DNA of 64,000 nucleotides from Rhodobacteraceae bacterium M382. Lineage in GTDB: Bacteria > Pseudomonadota > Alphaproteobacteria > Rhodobacterales > Rhodobacteraceae. Positions 35,258 to 44,785 of this stretch are shown here, piece by piece (the first letter of the stretch is position 1; each line of letters starts with the position of its first letter). The DNA is taken from the NCBI GenBank assembly GCA_025141015.1, contig CP081098.1, positions 2,238,501 to 2,302,500 on the forward strand. Reading direction: 5' to 3'. The notes beneath the pieces are model-generated. The model was not told where the DNA came from. It searched no databases and saw only the letters and a program-made list of their open reading frames with translations. A program made the position numbers and the translations under genes.

Positions 35258-36394
35258 ATGTATGCGCCTTTTGCGTCGAACCCCGGGCGGTCCCGGGGAC
35301 GGGTGGTCCCCGAGGAAGAAAGCGGATTTCGGTCGTGCTTTCAAAGGGATCGGGACCGGATCATTCATGCCAGCGCCTTTCGCAGGCTAAAACACAAGAC
35401 CCAGGTGTTTGTCGAGCATGAAGGCGACAATTACCGAACCCGTCTGACCCATTCGATCGAGGTTGCACAGGTGGCCCGGACCATCGCCGGCGCGTTGAAC
35501 CTGAACACCGAACTGACCGAGGCCGTGGCCCTGGCCCATGATCTGGGGCACACTCCGTTTGGCCACACCGGAGAGGATGCGCTCCACGCGCTGATGGCCC
35601 CCTATGGCGGGTTCGACCATAATGCACAGGCCATTCGCATCGTTACCTGTCTGGAAAAGCATTATGCCGAATTTGACGGGTTGAACTTGACCTGGGAAAC
35701 CCTTGAAGCCATTGCAAAACATAATGGGCCGGTGGTGGGGGACCTTCCTTGGGCCTTGGCCGAATGCAATGCGGGTATTGATCTCGAACTGCACACCCAT
35801 GCCAGCGCCGAAGCACAGGTCGCCGCATTGTCCGACGACATCGCCTATAACAATCACGATCTGCATGATGGTCTGCGCGCGGGATTGTTTTGTGACGCCG
35901 ATATCGAAGCCTTGCCCATCGTCGGGCCCTGTTACGCCGAAGTGGACGCAAAGTATCCCGGTCTGGATGAAAACCGTCGGCGGCACGAAGCCCTGCGCCG
36001 GGTGTTTGGTGTCATGGTTGGCGATGTAATTGATACCTCGCGCGAGATGCTGCGCCAGTCAGGCGCGGGTACGGTCGAAGAGATCCGCGCCATGGAACGT
36101 CCGGTGATCCAGTTCAGCCCGGCGTTATGGTTGCAACTCAAAGAGATACGGGCGTTTCTGTTTACGCGCATGTATCGGGCACCCAGTGTCATGCAAAAGC
36201 GCATTCAGGTGTCCAAGGTGGTAGAAGCGCTGTTCCCGTACTATCAGGACAACCCGTTGCAAATGCCACAGCGTTGGCATGATGATATCCGCACAGCGTC
36301 GGGTGAAACCGCGCTGGCCCGGATCGTTTCGGATTATATCGCCGGGATGACGGATCGATTTGCGCTGTTGGAACATGAACGCCTGGGGTTGTGA
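35258..36394 (+). CDS. dgt: Deoxyguanosinetriphosphate triphosphohydrolase-like protein
   Basis: The 378-residue HD-domain enzyme cleaves dNTPs to deoxynucleoside and triphosphate. Metal ligands are visible in NYRTRLTHSIEVAQVAR (His), AVALAHDLGHTPFGHTGED (HD pair) and later LSDDIAYNNHDLHDGLRAG (Asp). The FRSCFQRDRDRIIHASAFRR segment near residue 28 is the usual start block. Length fits the type-2 dGTPase-like family. It is divergent from erpA and followed by a YciI-like gene. Confidence 0.92.
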   Translation: MYAPFASNPGRSRGRVVPEEESGFRSCFQRDRDRIIHASAFRRLKHKTQVFVEHEGDNYRTRLTHSIEVAQVARTIAGALNLNTELTEAVALAHDLGHTPFGHTGEDALHALMAPYGGFDHNAQAIRIVTCLEKHYAEFDGLNLTWETLEAIAKHNGPVVGDLPWALAECNAGIDLELHTHASAEAQVAALSDDIAYNNHDLHDGLRAGLFCDADIEALPIVGPCYAEVDAKYPGLDENRRRHEALRRVFGVMVGDVIDTSREMLRQSGAGTVEEIRAMERPVIQFSPALWLQLKEIRAFLFTRMYRAPSVMQKRIQVSKVVEALFPYYQDNPLQMPQRWHDDIRTASGETALARIVSDYIAGMTDRFALLEHERLGL

Positions 36395-36476
36395 CTGGGT
36401 ATAGGGGGGTCCTGTAACTGGTTCTATGAATTGCGCCGGTCCTGATTTCAAAAGGGGTATGGCGGTGGAACCCGGA

Positions 36477-36776
36477 ATGACCCTTTGGAGCGTGACCTTT
36501 GAGGATGCACCGGAAATGGTGCGGATCCGCGGCAACCGCGCGCGACGTTTGGCCCACATAGATTTTGTTGCGGCCCATCCCGAATTGACCATTGGCGGTG
36601 AAATGGCCCTGACCCCACACCAGGATTTTCCCGGTGCGATCTGGACGGTCAACGCCGACAGCCGCCAGGCAGTGGAACAGTTGATCCATGCTGATCCGTA
36701 TTACATTCCGTCCCTGCGCCGCTATGAAATCTTTGGCTGGGGTCGGATATCCCAGAGCAGTTCCGTAGCGCTTTAG
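36477..36776 (+). CDS. YciI-like domain protein
   Basis: From the ATG at 36477 the 99-residue product (MTLWSVTFEDAPEMVRIRGN) has the ferredoxin-like alpha-beta layout of YciI proteins: RARRLAHIDFVAAHPELTIG, GAIWTVNADSRQAVEQLIHA, then DPYYIPSLRRYEIFGWG. The DPYY pattern corresponds to the conserved DPF/DPY region. Two upstream ATGs (36426, 36459) are possible. I prefer 36477 because YciI proteins start two or three residues before the first strand. The function is unknown; some relatives act on chlorinated compounds. Confidence 0.65.
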   Translation: MTLWSVTFEDAPEMVRIRGNRARRLAHIDFVAAHPELTIGGEMALTPHQDFPGAIWTVNADSRQAVEQLIHADPYYIPSLRRYEIFGWGRISQSSSVAL

Positions 36777-36853
36777 ACCAACAGATTGGTCACAGGCGGT
36801 TGACCCTTGGGCTGGGCGTGATAATTCCCGGCTGAACCAGAGGAACGCCAGAC

Positions 36854-38599
36854 ATGAACCTGTTTACCGATATCCGCACTCTTGTAATCGCGTCGCTGGA
36901 TGCGATGGTGGCCGACGGCGCGCTGCCCGACGGGCTGGACTTTGCCAATGTGGCGGTTGAACCTCCGCGCGATGCGGCGCATGGCGACATGGCAACCAAT
37001 GCCGCGATGGTGCTGGCGAAACCGGCAAAACAGAAACCACGCGACATTGCAGAAAAGCTGGCAGAAAAGCTGGCCATGGATGACCGGATCACCAGCGCCG
37101 AAGTCGCCGGTCCGGGGTTTTTGAACCTGCGTCTGGCTCCCGGTATCTGGCAAGACGTGATCGGGTCCGTTCTGGCGGCGGGTACCGATTTTGGCCGCTC
37201 GGATGTGGGGCAGGGGAAAAAGGTCAATGTCGAATATGTCTCGGCCAATCCGACAGGGCCGCTGCATGTGGGCCATACCCGGGGCGCGGTGTTTGGCGAT
37301 GCGCTCGCCAGCTTGCTGGATTTTGCCGGGTTTAATGTGACGCGTGAATATTACATCAACGATGGTGGGGCACAGGTCGACGTGCTGGCCCGTTCGGTTT
37401 ACCTGCGCTACCTCGAAGCGCACGGCCAGGAGGTTGCGTTCGAAGACGGGACCTATCCCGGGGATTATCTGATCGCCGTGGGCGAAGACCTGAAGACCCG
37501 GGTCGGTGACGCCTATGTCGGTCAGCCCGAAAGCGTCTGGTTGGAAGAAATCCGCGATTATGCCACCGAAGCCATGATGGACCTGATCCGGGCGGATCTG
37601 GCGTCTCTGGGCGTGGTCATGGACAAATTCTATTCCGAAAAATCGCTGTATGGCACCGGCCGGATCGAAGCTGCGCTGGACTCGCTGGAAAGCAAAGGCC
37701 TGATCTATGAAGGCGTTCTGGAGCCGCCCAAGGGCAAAAAGCCCGAAGACTGGGAGCCGCGCGAACAGACCCTGTTCAAATCCACCGAGCATGGGGATGA
37801 CGTGGACCGGCCGGTCAAGAAATCCGATGGTGCCTGGACGTATTTCGCGCCCGATATTGCCTATCACTATGACAAGGTAACCCGGGGATATGACCTGCTG
37901 ATCGACATTTTTGGTGCCGATCACGGTGGCTATGTGAAACGCATGAAGGCCGCAGTGTCGGCGTTGTCGGATGGCGCCGTGCCGCTGGACATCAAGCTGA
38001 CCCAGCTGGTGAAACTGTTCAAGAACGGCGAACCGTTCAAAATGTCGAAACGGGCAGGGACCTTTGTGACCCTGCGCGATGTCGTCGATCAGGTGGGCCC
38101 TGATGTCACCCGGTTTGTGATGTTGACCCGCAAAAACGACGCGCCGCTGGATTTCGATTTTGACAAGGTGCTGGAGCAATCCAAGGACAACCCGGTGTTC
38201 TATGTGCAATACGCCAATGCGCGGGTGTGTTCGGCTTTGCGCAAGGCAACCGAGGTTGGTCTGGACGTGTCCGACGCCGCCACCGCTGCGGCGGATCTGA
38301 GCCTGATCACCGATCCCGCGCAATTGAGTGTTGCCAAAAAGCTGGCAGAATGGCCGCGTCTGATTGAAATCGCTGCGCGCACCAACGAACCCCATCGGGT
38401 GGCATTTTACCTCTATGAATTGGCCAGCGATCTGCATGGATTGTACCATTTGGGCAAGGATAATGCCGATCTGCGGTTCATCGACGAGGGTAACTCCGCT
38501 GCAACACAGGCAAAAATGGCGCTGGCGCGGGCTGTTTCCGTTGTTATTTCCGCAGGTCTTGGTATTCTGGGCGTAACACCGGTGGAGGAGATGCGATAA
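36854..38599 (+). CDS. argS: Arginyl-tRNA synthetase
   Basis: The 581-residue class I synthetase has the N-terminal Add1 domain (residues 1-100) and the HIGH-type motif [15 protein letters not shown] in [14 protein letters not shown]. The KMSKS-type loop is [10 protein letters not shown], and the C-terminal DALR anticodon domain ends [20 protein letters not shown]. It charges tRNA-Arg. AGAGGAACGCCAGAC precedes the ATG. It heads a run of same-strand genes with a SPOR protein, nagZ, scpA and scpB, a usual alphaproteobacterial order. Confidence 0.96.
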   Translation: MNLFTDIRTLVIASLDAMVADGALPDGLDFANVAVEPPRDAAHGDMATNAAMVLAKPAKQKPRDIAEKLAEKLAMDDRITSAEVAGPGFLNLRLAPGIWQDVIGSVLAAGTDFGRSDVGQGKKVNVEYVSANPTGPLHVGHTRGAVFGDALASLLDFAGFNVTREYYINDGGAQVDVLARSVYLRYLEAHGQEVAFEDGTYPGDYLIAVGEDLKTRVGDAYVGQPESVWLEEIRDYATEAMMDLIRADLASLGVVMDKFYSEKSLYGTGRIEAALDSLESKGLIYEGVLEPPKGKKPEDWEPREQTLFKSTEHGDDVDRPVKKSDGAWTYFAPDIAYHYDKVTRGYDLLIDIFGADHGGYVKRMKAAVSALSDGAVPLDIKLTQLVKLFKNGEPFKMSKRAGTFVTLRDVVDQVGPDVTRFVMLTRKNDAPLDFDFDKVLEQSKDNPVFYVQYANARVCSALRKATEVGLDVSDAATAAADLSLITDPAQLSVAKKLAEWPRLIEIAARTNEPHRVAFYLYELASDLHGLYHLGKDNADLRFIDEGNSAATQAKMALARAVSVVISAGLGILGVTPVEEMR

Positions 38600-38699
38600 C
38601 AAAATCGCCCAAACCGCCGGCCGAAGCAGAAGACCTGAGGCAGATACCAAGAGACCCCTGCGCGGAAAACGCCGCGCGATAACGGGCAGTGAGGCGGAC

Positions 38700-39905
38700 A
38701 TGGCAGATTTTGACCGGGCTGGGACGGGGGCTGGCGCTTTTGCGTCGGGAACCGGCAATACCGAGGCGTCGCAGGGCGCTTATGGTTCCTACAGCTACAA
38801 TGGATATGCCCAACCTGGGCAGGCGGGTTATACCGGATGGGGCGACCCTGATCCGGCATACACATCAGACGGCTCCGATTTTGACACCGCGTCGGACGGC
38901 GGCGAACCGCTGTCTTTGGCATCTTCGCCAGGTCTGGGTCGTGCGGTCAGCCTGATGGGCGCTGTCGCGTCGCTGGCGCTGGTCGTTGGTATCGGTATCT
39001 GGGGGTACAAGCTGGTGGCGCGTGATGTCAGCGGCGTGCCTGTGGTCCGGGCCATCGAAGGCCCGATGCGGATACAACCGGCTGATCCGGGCGGCACACC
39101 CGCCGATCACCAGGGGCTGGCTGTTAATGCGGTGGCGGCACAGGGTACCGCAGCAGCACCGGCTGACCGATTGATGCTGGCACCCAAACCCGTGTCTTTG
39201 ACCGGCGAAGATCAGCCGATAATTCAGCAGGCCCCAAACACAAATCTGGCCTCGGCTGATCTTCAGATTGCCGAAGCCATTCCTTTGATGAGCGAAGACG
39301 CCTCGGCCGATGCCGGGTCGATCGCCGCCTATCAGGACGGGCAGGTGGACGCTCTGGTTCAGCAATTGACAGAAGGTGTGCCAACGTTGCTGGACGAAGA
39401 TCCGGCTGAAACGGATCAGGTCGCCGTGGCCCAACCGGGAATTGTGCAGCCAGAGCCGCTCAAACCGCTGCCAGCCGCCGCTGATGCTGTTGTGGATGTC
39501 CAACCCGCTGTGTTTAAGGGGCCTGGGTTGGCACGATCGTTGCGTCCTGTTCTGAGACCGGCCCGTTCCCCCCAAACCCAGGCGTTGCAGACCGCGTTGA
39601 CGACTGCGACGGATACCTCGGCTGCATTGGATGTCGACCCCGACACATTGCCTGCTGGCACACGTTTGGCGCAATTGGGGGCCTATGACAGCGTTGGTTT
39701 GGCCCAATCCGAATGGGATCGGTTGAGCGGCCGGTTTGGTGATTATCTGGACGGCAAGAAACGTGTGATTCAAAAAGCCTCCAGCGGTGGGCGCACCTTT
39801 TATCGCCTGCGCGCTATGGGGTTCGACGACCTGAGCGACGCACGTCGGTTCTGTTCGGCGCTGGTTGCGGGCAATGCCGATTGTATCCCGGTCACAACCC
39901 GATGA
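38700..39905 (+). CDS. SPOR-domain protein (peptidoglycan-binding, cell-division associated)
   Basis: The 401-residue protein has a Gly/Ser/Tyr-rich cytoplasmic N-terminus (residues 1-80), one transmembrane helix (about 82-104, SLMGAVASLALVVGIGIWGY), a long low-complexity acidic and Pro/Ala-rich periplasmic linker, and a C-terminal SPOR domain from about residue 320 (GTRLAQLGAYDSVGLAQSEW to DARRFCSALVAGNADCIPV). SPOR domains bind denuded glycan strands at division sites. It overlaps nagZ by four bases (ATGA), linking septal peptidoglycan binding to peptidoglycan recycling. Confidence 0.87.
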   Translation: MADFDRAGTGAGAFASGTGNTEASQGAYGSYSYNGYAQPGQAGYTGWGDPDPAYTSDGSDFDTASDGGEPLSLASSPGLGRAVSLMGAVASLALVVGIGIWGYKLVARDVSGVPVVRAIEGPMRIQPADPGGTPADHQGLAVNAVAAQGTAAAPADRLMLAPKPVSLTGEDQPIIQQAPNTNLASADLQIAEAIPLMSEDASADAGSIAAYQDGQVDALVQQLTEGVPTLLDEDPAETDQVAVAQPGIVQPEPLKPLPAAADAVVDVQPAVFKGPGLARSLRPVLRPARSPQTQALQTALTTATDTSAALDVDPDTLPAGTRLAQLGAYDSVGLAQSEWDRLSGRFGDYLDGKKRVIQKASSGGRTFYRLRAMGFDDLSDARRFCSALVAGNADCIPVTTR

Positions 39906-40921
39906 GCGCCACGCAGATGCGGTACGGAGCCACCATACTTGACGCAACTGGGCTGAGGCTGACGGCCGAGGAAAAGGCCCTGTTCCGTGATGCACGGCCG
40001 TTTGGGTTTATCCTGTTTGCGCGCAATATCGACAATGCCGATCAGGTGCGTGCCCTGTGTGACGATTTCCGCGAGGCATCGGGCCATGACTGTCTGATCA
40101 CGATTGATCAAGAAGGCGGACGGGTCCAGCGCCTGCGCCCGCCATTGGCGCGACAGTGGTTACCGCCCTTGGATCACGTAGAGCGGTCCGGCGCTGGCGC
40201 AGAGCGCGCCATGTATCTTCGTTATCGCCTGATTGCCGATGAGCTGAGAGGCCTGGGCATCGACAGCAATTGCGCACCCATGGCGGATCTGGCCAATGAG
40301 GATACCCATTCATTTTTGCGCAACCGCTGTTATGGCGACAGCGCCGAACGGGTTGCAGCTTTGGCCCGTGCCGCCGCGCAGGGACATCTGGACGGCGGTG
40401 TGTTGCCTGTTCTGAAACATATTCCCGGACACGGTCGTGCCACCGCGGACAGTCATTTTGATTTACCCCATGTGGCGGCAACGGCCAAAACCCTGGATCA
40501 GACGGATTTTGCGGCCTTTCGCGCCCTCAATGACCTGCCGTTGGGAATGACCGCACATCTGGTGTATGACGCGATCGACCCGGCCCCTGCGACCCTGTCG
40601 GCACCTGTCATGGGGATGATCCGGGATCAGATCGGCTTTGACGGGCTGATCATGACCGATGACATTTCGATGAAAGCGCTGAGTGGGTCGCTCATGGATT
40701 TGTCGCGCGCGGCGTTGACGGCGGGATGCGATGTGATCCTGCATTGCAACGGCAGCTTTGATGAGCGGGTCGAGACGATCCAGGCAGCAGGCGAGATGAC
40801 AGATCTGGCACAGGCACGGGCCGAACGGGCGCTGGCCTGGCGCAAACCGCCCGCTGCGCTTGACATTGGGGCGGCCGAGACGGAACTATCTGCCCTTATG
40901 GGCGGACAGGTGTATGGCTGA
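39902..40921 (+). CDS. nagZ: Beta-N-acetylhexosaminidase (glycoside hydrolase family 3)
   Basis: From the ATG at 39902 the 339-residue cytosolic enzyme carries the NagZ signature LKHIPGHGRATADSHFDLP (residues 171-189), whose His/Asp pair acts as acid/base, and GLIMTDDISMKAL with the nucleophilic Asp at about 253. It removes GlcNAc from anhydromuropeptides during peptidoglycan recycling. Its start overlaps the SPOR gene stop, and its end overlaps scpA by eight bases. anmK at 55437 acts later in the same pathway. Confidence 0.94.
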   Translation: MSATQMRYGATILDATGLRLTAEEKALFRDARPFGFILFARNIDNADQVRALCDDFREASGHDCLITIDQEGGRVQRLRPPLARQWLPPLDHVERSGAGAERAMYLRYRLIADELRGLGIDSNCAPMADLANEDTHSFLRNRCYGDSAERVAALARAAAQGHLDGGVLPVLKHIPGHGRATADSHFDLPHVAATAKTLDQTDFAAFRALNDLPLGMTAHLVYDAIDPAPATLSAPVMGMIRDQIGFDGLIMTDDISMKALSGSLMDLSRAALTAGCDVILHCNGSFDERVETIQAAGEMTDLAQARAERALAWRKPPAALDIGAAETELSALMGGQVYG

Positions 40922-41708
40922 GAACCTTTTTGACGACACGACACAGACGGTCGAAGAACGCCTGGCTGCCGAGGCGCTGATCGTTGATGTGGATGGGTTC
41001 GAGGGGCCGCTTGATGTGTTGCTGATGCTGTCACGCACGCAAAAGGTGGATCTGCGAAAAATCTCGGTGCTGGACCTGGCGCGACAATATCTGGCCTTTG
41101 TCGAAAAGGCCAAGGAACTGCGGATCGAATTGGCCGCTGATTACCTGGTGATGGCGGCCTGGCTGGCATTTTTGAAATCACGCCTTCTGTTACCACCGGA
41201 TCCGACCGAAGAAGGGCCGTCAGGCGAGGAATTGGCGGCACATCTGGCATTTCAGCTGGAGCGGCTTCAGGCGATGCGGGACAGCGCCGCGCGTTTGATG
41301 GGGCGGGATCGGTTGGGGCGTGATTTCTTTACCCGTGGTCAGGCCGAAGACGTGACACGCATTCGCACGGTGACCTATACCGCGACATTGCTGGATCTGA
41401 TGCAGGCCTATGCCCGAATTCGGACCAAGGATGAATTTCGTCCTTTTGTCATGGATCGGGATTCGATTTTCACGATGGAGCAGGCTTTGAACCGGATGCG
41501 GGGGCTGATCGGGTTTTCGGGCGGGTGGACAGATATTCTCAGCTATCTTCCGGATGGGTGGCACGCCGATCCCGTCCGGCGACGGTCAGCCACGGCGTCA
41601 ACCTTTGCCGCCTCCCTGGAGTTGGTCAAGGAAGGCCGTTTGGAAATTCGCCAGACCGACACGTTTGAACCCATCCAGCTGCGCAAGACAAAGGAAGACG
41701 GGCAGTGA
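40914..41708 (+). CDS. scpA: Segregation and condensation protein A
   Basis: The start is at 40914 (MAENLFDDTTQTVEERLAAE); an earlier ATG lies inside nagZ and has no similarity. The 264-residue kleisin has the usual N-terminal block VDGFEGPLDVLLMLSRTQKV, the ISVLDLARQYLAFVEKAKEL helices, and a long central helix with LVMAAWLAFLKSRLLLP. It bridges SMC heads in the condensin complex with ScpB. It overlaps scpB by four bases. Confidence 0.93.
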   Translation: MAENLFDDTTQTVEERLAAEALIVDVDGFEGPLDVLLMLSRTQKVDLRKISVLDLARQYLAFVEKAKELRIELAADYLVMAAWLAFLKSRLLLPPDPTEEGPSGEELAAHLAFQLERLQAMRDSAARLMGRDRLGRDFFTRGQAEDVTRIRTVTYTATLLDLMQAYARIRTKDEFRPFVMDRDSIFTMEQALNRMRGLIGFSGGWTDILSYLPDGWHADPVRRRSATASTFAASLELVKEGRLEIRQTDTFEPIQLRKTKEDGQ

Positions 41709-42358
41709 GCGAGCATTCCGAAGAAAGCGAGAGCCTGTTTGACGCTCCACCGTTGGCCGAACAGGAACGGATGGTCGAAGCCGTATTGTTCGCCAGTTCC
41801 GAGCCGGTGTCGATCCGGGATCTGCAGAAACGTATGCCGCATGGCTGCGATGTTCGTGCCGCTGTGGAACATCTGCGCAAACGATATGAAGGGCGAGGGG
41901 TGCATGTGGTTCGGATCGGGGACACCTGGGCCATGCGCACGGCACCCGATCTGGGTTTTCTGATGCAGAAGGAAACAGTGGAGACCCGCAAGCTTTCGCG
42001 TGCCGCTGTCGAAACGCTTGCCATCATTGCCTATCATCAACCTGTGACACGCGCCGAAATAGAAGAGATCCGGGGCGTGTCCGTGTCCCGCGGGACCATT
42101 GATCAGCTGTTGGAAATGGAGTGGATCCGATTGGGGCGGCGCAAGATGACGCCGGGACGTCCGGTGACATTTGTCGTGACGCCCGAATTTCTGGATCATT
42201 TTGGGTTGGAAAGCGCCCGCGATCTACCCGGCCTCAAGGAATTGCGTGCGGCGGGGCTGCTCGAAAATAGACCACCTCCGGGTTTGATCCCATCGGGTGT
42301 TTCACATGACGACGAAGATGACGAAGACGAGGATCAGCCGGAACTTTTTGAAGAATGA
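41705..42358 (+). CDS. scpB: Segregation and condensation protein B
   Basis: The 217-residue protein starts at GTG 41705, overlapping the scpA stop (GTGA). The tandem winged-helix domains are clear: RMVEAVLFASSEPVSIRDLQ, then RKLSRAAVETLAIIAYHQPV, then TRAEIEEIRGVSVSRGTIDQ, the most conserved ScpB stretch. The acidic tail DDEDDEDEDQPELFEE is typical. It binds ScpA and SMC. Confidence 0.93.
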   Translation: MSEHSEESESLFDAPPLAEQERMVEAVLFASSEPVSIRDLQKRMPHGCDVRAAVEHLRKRYEGRGVHVVRIGDTWAMRTAPDLGFLMQKETVETRKLSRAAVETLAIIAYHQPVTRAEIEEIRGVSVSRGTIDQLLEMEWIRLGRRKMTPGRPVTFVVTPEFLDHFGLESARDLPGLKELRAAGLLENRPPPGLIPSGVSHDDEDDEDEDQPELFEE

Positions 42359-42429
42359 TAGCAATAACGCCCTGAAAATGGCGTAATTTTGCACTAGATT
42401 CCGGGTTGGGCAGCAAAAGGAAAACTGAA

Positions 42430-42627
42430 ATGAACATGAATCAGATCATCAATTTGATTATCCGTCAGGTGATGCGACGGGTCGTCAACGGGGGCATCAA
42501 TGCCGGGATGAATGCAGCATCGGATGCAATGTCAAACCGAGGCCGCAAAGGGCGCAAGAAACAGCAGCCGATGGTCGAAGACGACTATTACGAAGACGAA
42601 ATCCAGCGCCGCCGCAATATGCGTTAA
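42430..42627 (+). CDS. Small basic conserved-looking protein (65 aa)
   Basis: The ATG at 42430 follows AAAGGAAAACTGAA, a good ribosome site; an upstream ATG at 42406 would lose it. The product (MNMNQIINLIIRQVMRRVVN, GGINAGMNAASDAMSNRGRK, then GRKKQQPMVEDDYYEDEIQR) has an amphipathic helix, a Gly/Asn/Ala segment, a basic patch and an acidic end. No signal or full transmembrane helix is present. It follows scpB by 71 bp on the same strand. I do not recognise a family name; similar short proteins occur in other roseobacters as far as I recall. Confidence 0.65.
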   Translation: MNMNQIINLIIRQVMRRVVNGGINAGMNAASDAMSNRGRKGRKKQQPMVEDDYYEDEIQRRRNMR

Positions 42628-42658
42628 CTCAGACGAGATGCCCCGTCAGGCCGGTTGA

Positions 42659-42681
42659 ATCGCAATCAGACTGATTGCGAT
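42659..42681. terminator. Long perfect hairpin between convergent genes, likely bidirectional terminator
   Basis: ATCGCAATCA-GAC-TGATTGCGAT is a perfect 10-bp stem with a 3-base loop between the 65-residue gene and the convergent dcd. No long T run follows on either strand, so Rho-independent action is uncertain. It could also be a protein site. Confidence 0.5.
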
Positions 42682-42701
42682 GTTTCTGCGTCTGTATAGG
42701 C

Positions 42702-43781
42702 TTACGATGGGTTCTTAAAGTGTTTGGACAGTTTCAGACCTTGGCCCTGATAATTCGAGGCAATGCCAGATCCATATAGTTGCTGTGGTACCTCGGACAT
42801 CTTTTCATAGACCAACCGGCCGACAATCTGGCCATGTTCAAGGACAAATGGCGCTTCGTGGCAGCGCACTTCGAGCACGCCGCGCGACCCGGTGCCTCCG
42901 ACCGCATCATGCCCAAACCCGGGGTCAAAGAACCCTGCGTAATGCACCCTAAATTCACCGACCATGGCCAGATAGGGGGCCATTTCTGCGGCGTATTGGG
43001 GGGGGATATGCACGGCCTCGCGGCTGACGAGAATGTAGAACGCACCGGGGTCCAGGATAATCCTGCCATCATCGCTGTGTACATTTTCCCAATAATCCGC
43101 TGCGTCATAGGCCCCGATCCGATCCAGGTCGATAACGCCGGTATGTGGTTTCGCGCGATAGCCAACCAGAGTGGACCCAGGCAAACGCAGATCCACCGAA
43201 AAGCCCAAACCGTCCTGTATGACAGCCGGGCCGTCAACCAGCGGGGTCTGGGCGTGTACGGCCCGCAACGTGTCGTCATCCAGCACCGCCTGGCCTGTCC
43301 GAAACCGGATCTGGTTCAGACGCATTCCGGGACGCACCAGCACCGAAAAGGAGCGGGGGCAGATTTCCGCAAACAATGGTCCAGTGTATCCAGGACGAAT
43401 TCGGTCGAATTCTTCGCCACCATCGGTGATTGTACGGGTCAGCAAATCCAATCGCCCTGTCGAGCTTTTGGCGTTCGCGACCGCTGAAATGTCGTCCGGC
43501 AGAGCCAGGGATTCCATCAGCGGAACCACATAGACACAGCCTTTTTCCAGCACGGCACCCTGGCTCAGATCTATGCGGTGCATTTCGAACTCGTCCAGCC
43601 GTGCAGAGACGCTTTGACCGTGCCCCGCAAGGAAAGAGGCACGGACACGATAGGCAATCGTACCCAAGCGCAGGTCCAGGCTGGCGGGTTGAATCTGTGC
43701 GGGATCTATCGCTGGCGAGGCTAAGATTTCGCCGGATATGATCATGCTTTCAAGGACTTGGCTGGGAAGAACGCCTGTCAT
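42702..43781 (-). CDS. dcd: 2'-deoxycytidine 5'-triphosphate deaminase, long two-domain form
   Basis: The 359-residue protein consists of two dUTPase-like halves. The first (residues 1-180) has IQPASLDLRLGTIAYRVRAS and SSTGRLDLLTRTITDGGEEF; the second (about 185-359) begins at LGFSVDLRLPGSTLVGYRAK and has VGEFRVHYAGFFDPGFGHD. This duplicated form, about twice the 190 residues of E. coli Dcd, is the usual one in many alphaproteobacteria. It deaminates dCTP to dUTP for thymidylate synthesis. It ends 21 bp from the hairpin facing the scpAB side. Upstream are a terminator and tRNA-Pro. Confidence 0.9.
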   Translation of the reverse strand: MTGVLPSQVLESMIISGEILASPAIDPAQIQPASLDLRLGTIAYRVRASFLAGHGQSVSARLDEFEMHRIDLSQGAVLEKGCVYVVPLMESLALPDDISAVANAKSSTGRLDLLTRTITDGGEEFDRIRPGYTGPLFAEICPRSFSVLVRPGMRLNQIRFRTGQAVLDDDTLRAVHAQTPLVDGPAVIQDGLGFSVDLRLPGSTLVGYRAKPHTGVIDLDRIGAYDAADYWENVHSDDGRIILDPGAFYILVSREAVHIPPQYAAEMAPYLAMVGEFRVHYAGFFDPGFGHDAVGGTGSRGVLEVRCHEAPFVLEHGQIVGRLVYEKMSEVPQQLYGSGIASNYQGQGLKLSKHFKNPS

Positions 43782-43802
43782 AATGGCCCCTCTTAGATAC
43801 TC

Positions 43803-43835
43803 AAAACGCCCGGGGATAGATCCCCGGGCGTTTTT
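43803..43835 (-). terminator. Terminator of tRNA-Pro (works on either strand)
   Basis: A perfect 14-bp stem (AAAACGCCCGGGGA / TCCCCGGGCGTTTT) with a TAGA loop sits just downstream of tRNA-Pro on the reverse strand and before the dcd start. T runs occur on both strands. Confidence 0.88.
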
Positions 43836-43838
43836 GAT

Positions 43839-43915
43839 TGGTCGGGCTAGCAGGACTCGAACCTGCGACCTTCCGTCCCCCAGACGGACGCGCTACCAGG
43901 CTGCGCCATAGCCCG
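43839..43915 (-). tRNA. tRNA-Pro (GGG anticodon), CCA encoded
   Basis: The reverse complement folds as a complete 77-nt cloverleaf. Acceptor strands are CGGGCTA / TAGCCCG, the anticodon arm is TCCGT-CTGGGGG-ACGGA with GGG at positions 34-36, the T arm is CGCAGGTTCGAGTCCTGC, and the end is ACCA. It decodes CCC and CCU. The terminator follows three bases after the gene. Confidence 0.96.
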
Positions 43916-43975
43916 AACATGGTGCTGTTCATACTGTTTTTCAGACCAAGAGCAAGCGAAAAACATGCGGAAAAG

Positions 43976-44770
43976 TCATTCTGCCGTCACATTATTTTTC
44001 GACTGGCCCAACCCGTCCAAAGCTGTGGCAATTTCGGTCAGATCGGCGATGTTCTGGCCGTCCAATGACGTGACCGAATACAGATGTGACAAGGGTCCCG
44101 GCGTGAATTCTATCTGAGCGTGGGCTGGCGGGTCTGCGGCCTCGACACGGGGAATCGTCAAAGCAGAACTAGGTGCCTTGGGTTCAGGTTCTTCATCTGG
44201 ATGGCTGTCAGGGGCAGCAGCCTCTGCCTCTGCAACGGGCACTGGTCGATCTTCCGTGGCCTCCTGGTCGACCTCCAGGTCTGGCAACAGCTCGGCCGAT
44301 TGGGGAGCGTCAACCGGATCTGGTTCGGGCGGGGGCGGGGCGAGATCCAGATCAATCTGTGCAGGCGGGGGCGTTTCGGCCACCCGTAACGCATCCGAAA
44401 AGGAAACCACAGTGTCATCAGTATCATCGGCCGTATCGTCGGGCACATTCTGCGCGTCGACAACCGCGCCGTGTTGAATTGGTGGCGCTGTTTCATCCAG
44501 CGACTGGGACAACGAAGAAACATGGGCAACCCCATGTTCGCGCAGGATTTTCTGAACGCCTTTGATGGTCAGGCCATCGTCGTGCAACAGCTTCTTTATG
44601 CCACCGATCAAAACCATATCAGAGGGCCGGTAATACCGACGCCCTCCGGCTCGTTTGACGGGTTTGACCTGGGCAAATTTGCTTTCCCAGAATCGCAACA
44701 CATGAGCCTGTATTCCCAACCAATCCGCAACTTCGCTGATGGTGCGAAAGGCGTCGGGAGATTTTGTCAT
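43976..44770 (-). CDS. MerR-family transcriptional regulator
   Basis: The 264-residue protein has an N-terminal MerR helix-turn-helix ([20 protein letters not shown], then [20 protein letters not shown], then [20 protein letters not shown]) and a long acidic Pro/Ala-rich tail from residue 90 without a metal-binding motif. This is the MerR paralog found next to ihfA across alphaproteobacteria. Its target is not established. It lies 15 bp downstream of ihfA on the same strand. Confidence 0.88.
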   Translation of the reverse strand: MTKSPDAFRTISEVADWLGIQAHVLRFWESKFAQVKPVKRAGGRRYYRPSDMVLIGGIKKLLHDDGLTIKGVQKILREHGVAHVSSLSQSLDETAPPIQHGAVVDAQNVPDDTADDTDDTVVSFSDALRVAETPPPAQIDLDLAPPPPEPDPVDAPQSAELLPDLEVDQEATEDRPVPVAEAEAAAPDSHPDEEPEPKAPSSALTIPRVEAADPPAHAQIEFTPGPLSHLYSVTSLDGQNIADLTEIATALDGLGQSKNNVTAE

Positions 44771-44785
44771 ATGCGTTGGCCTTGA

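Noticed and set aside
36773-38758. Reverse-strand open frame of 661 codons opposite argS
   Set aside because: It is a shadow of argS in GC-rich DNA; the forward frame has the HIGH and KMSKS motifs.
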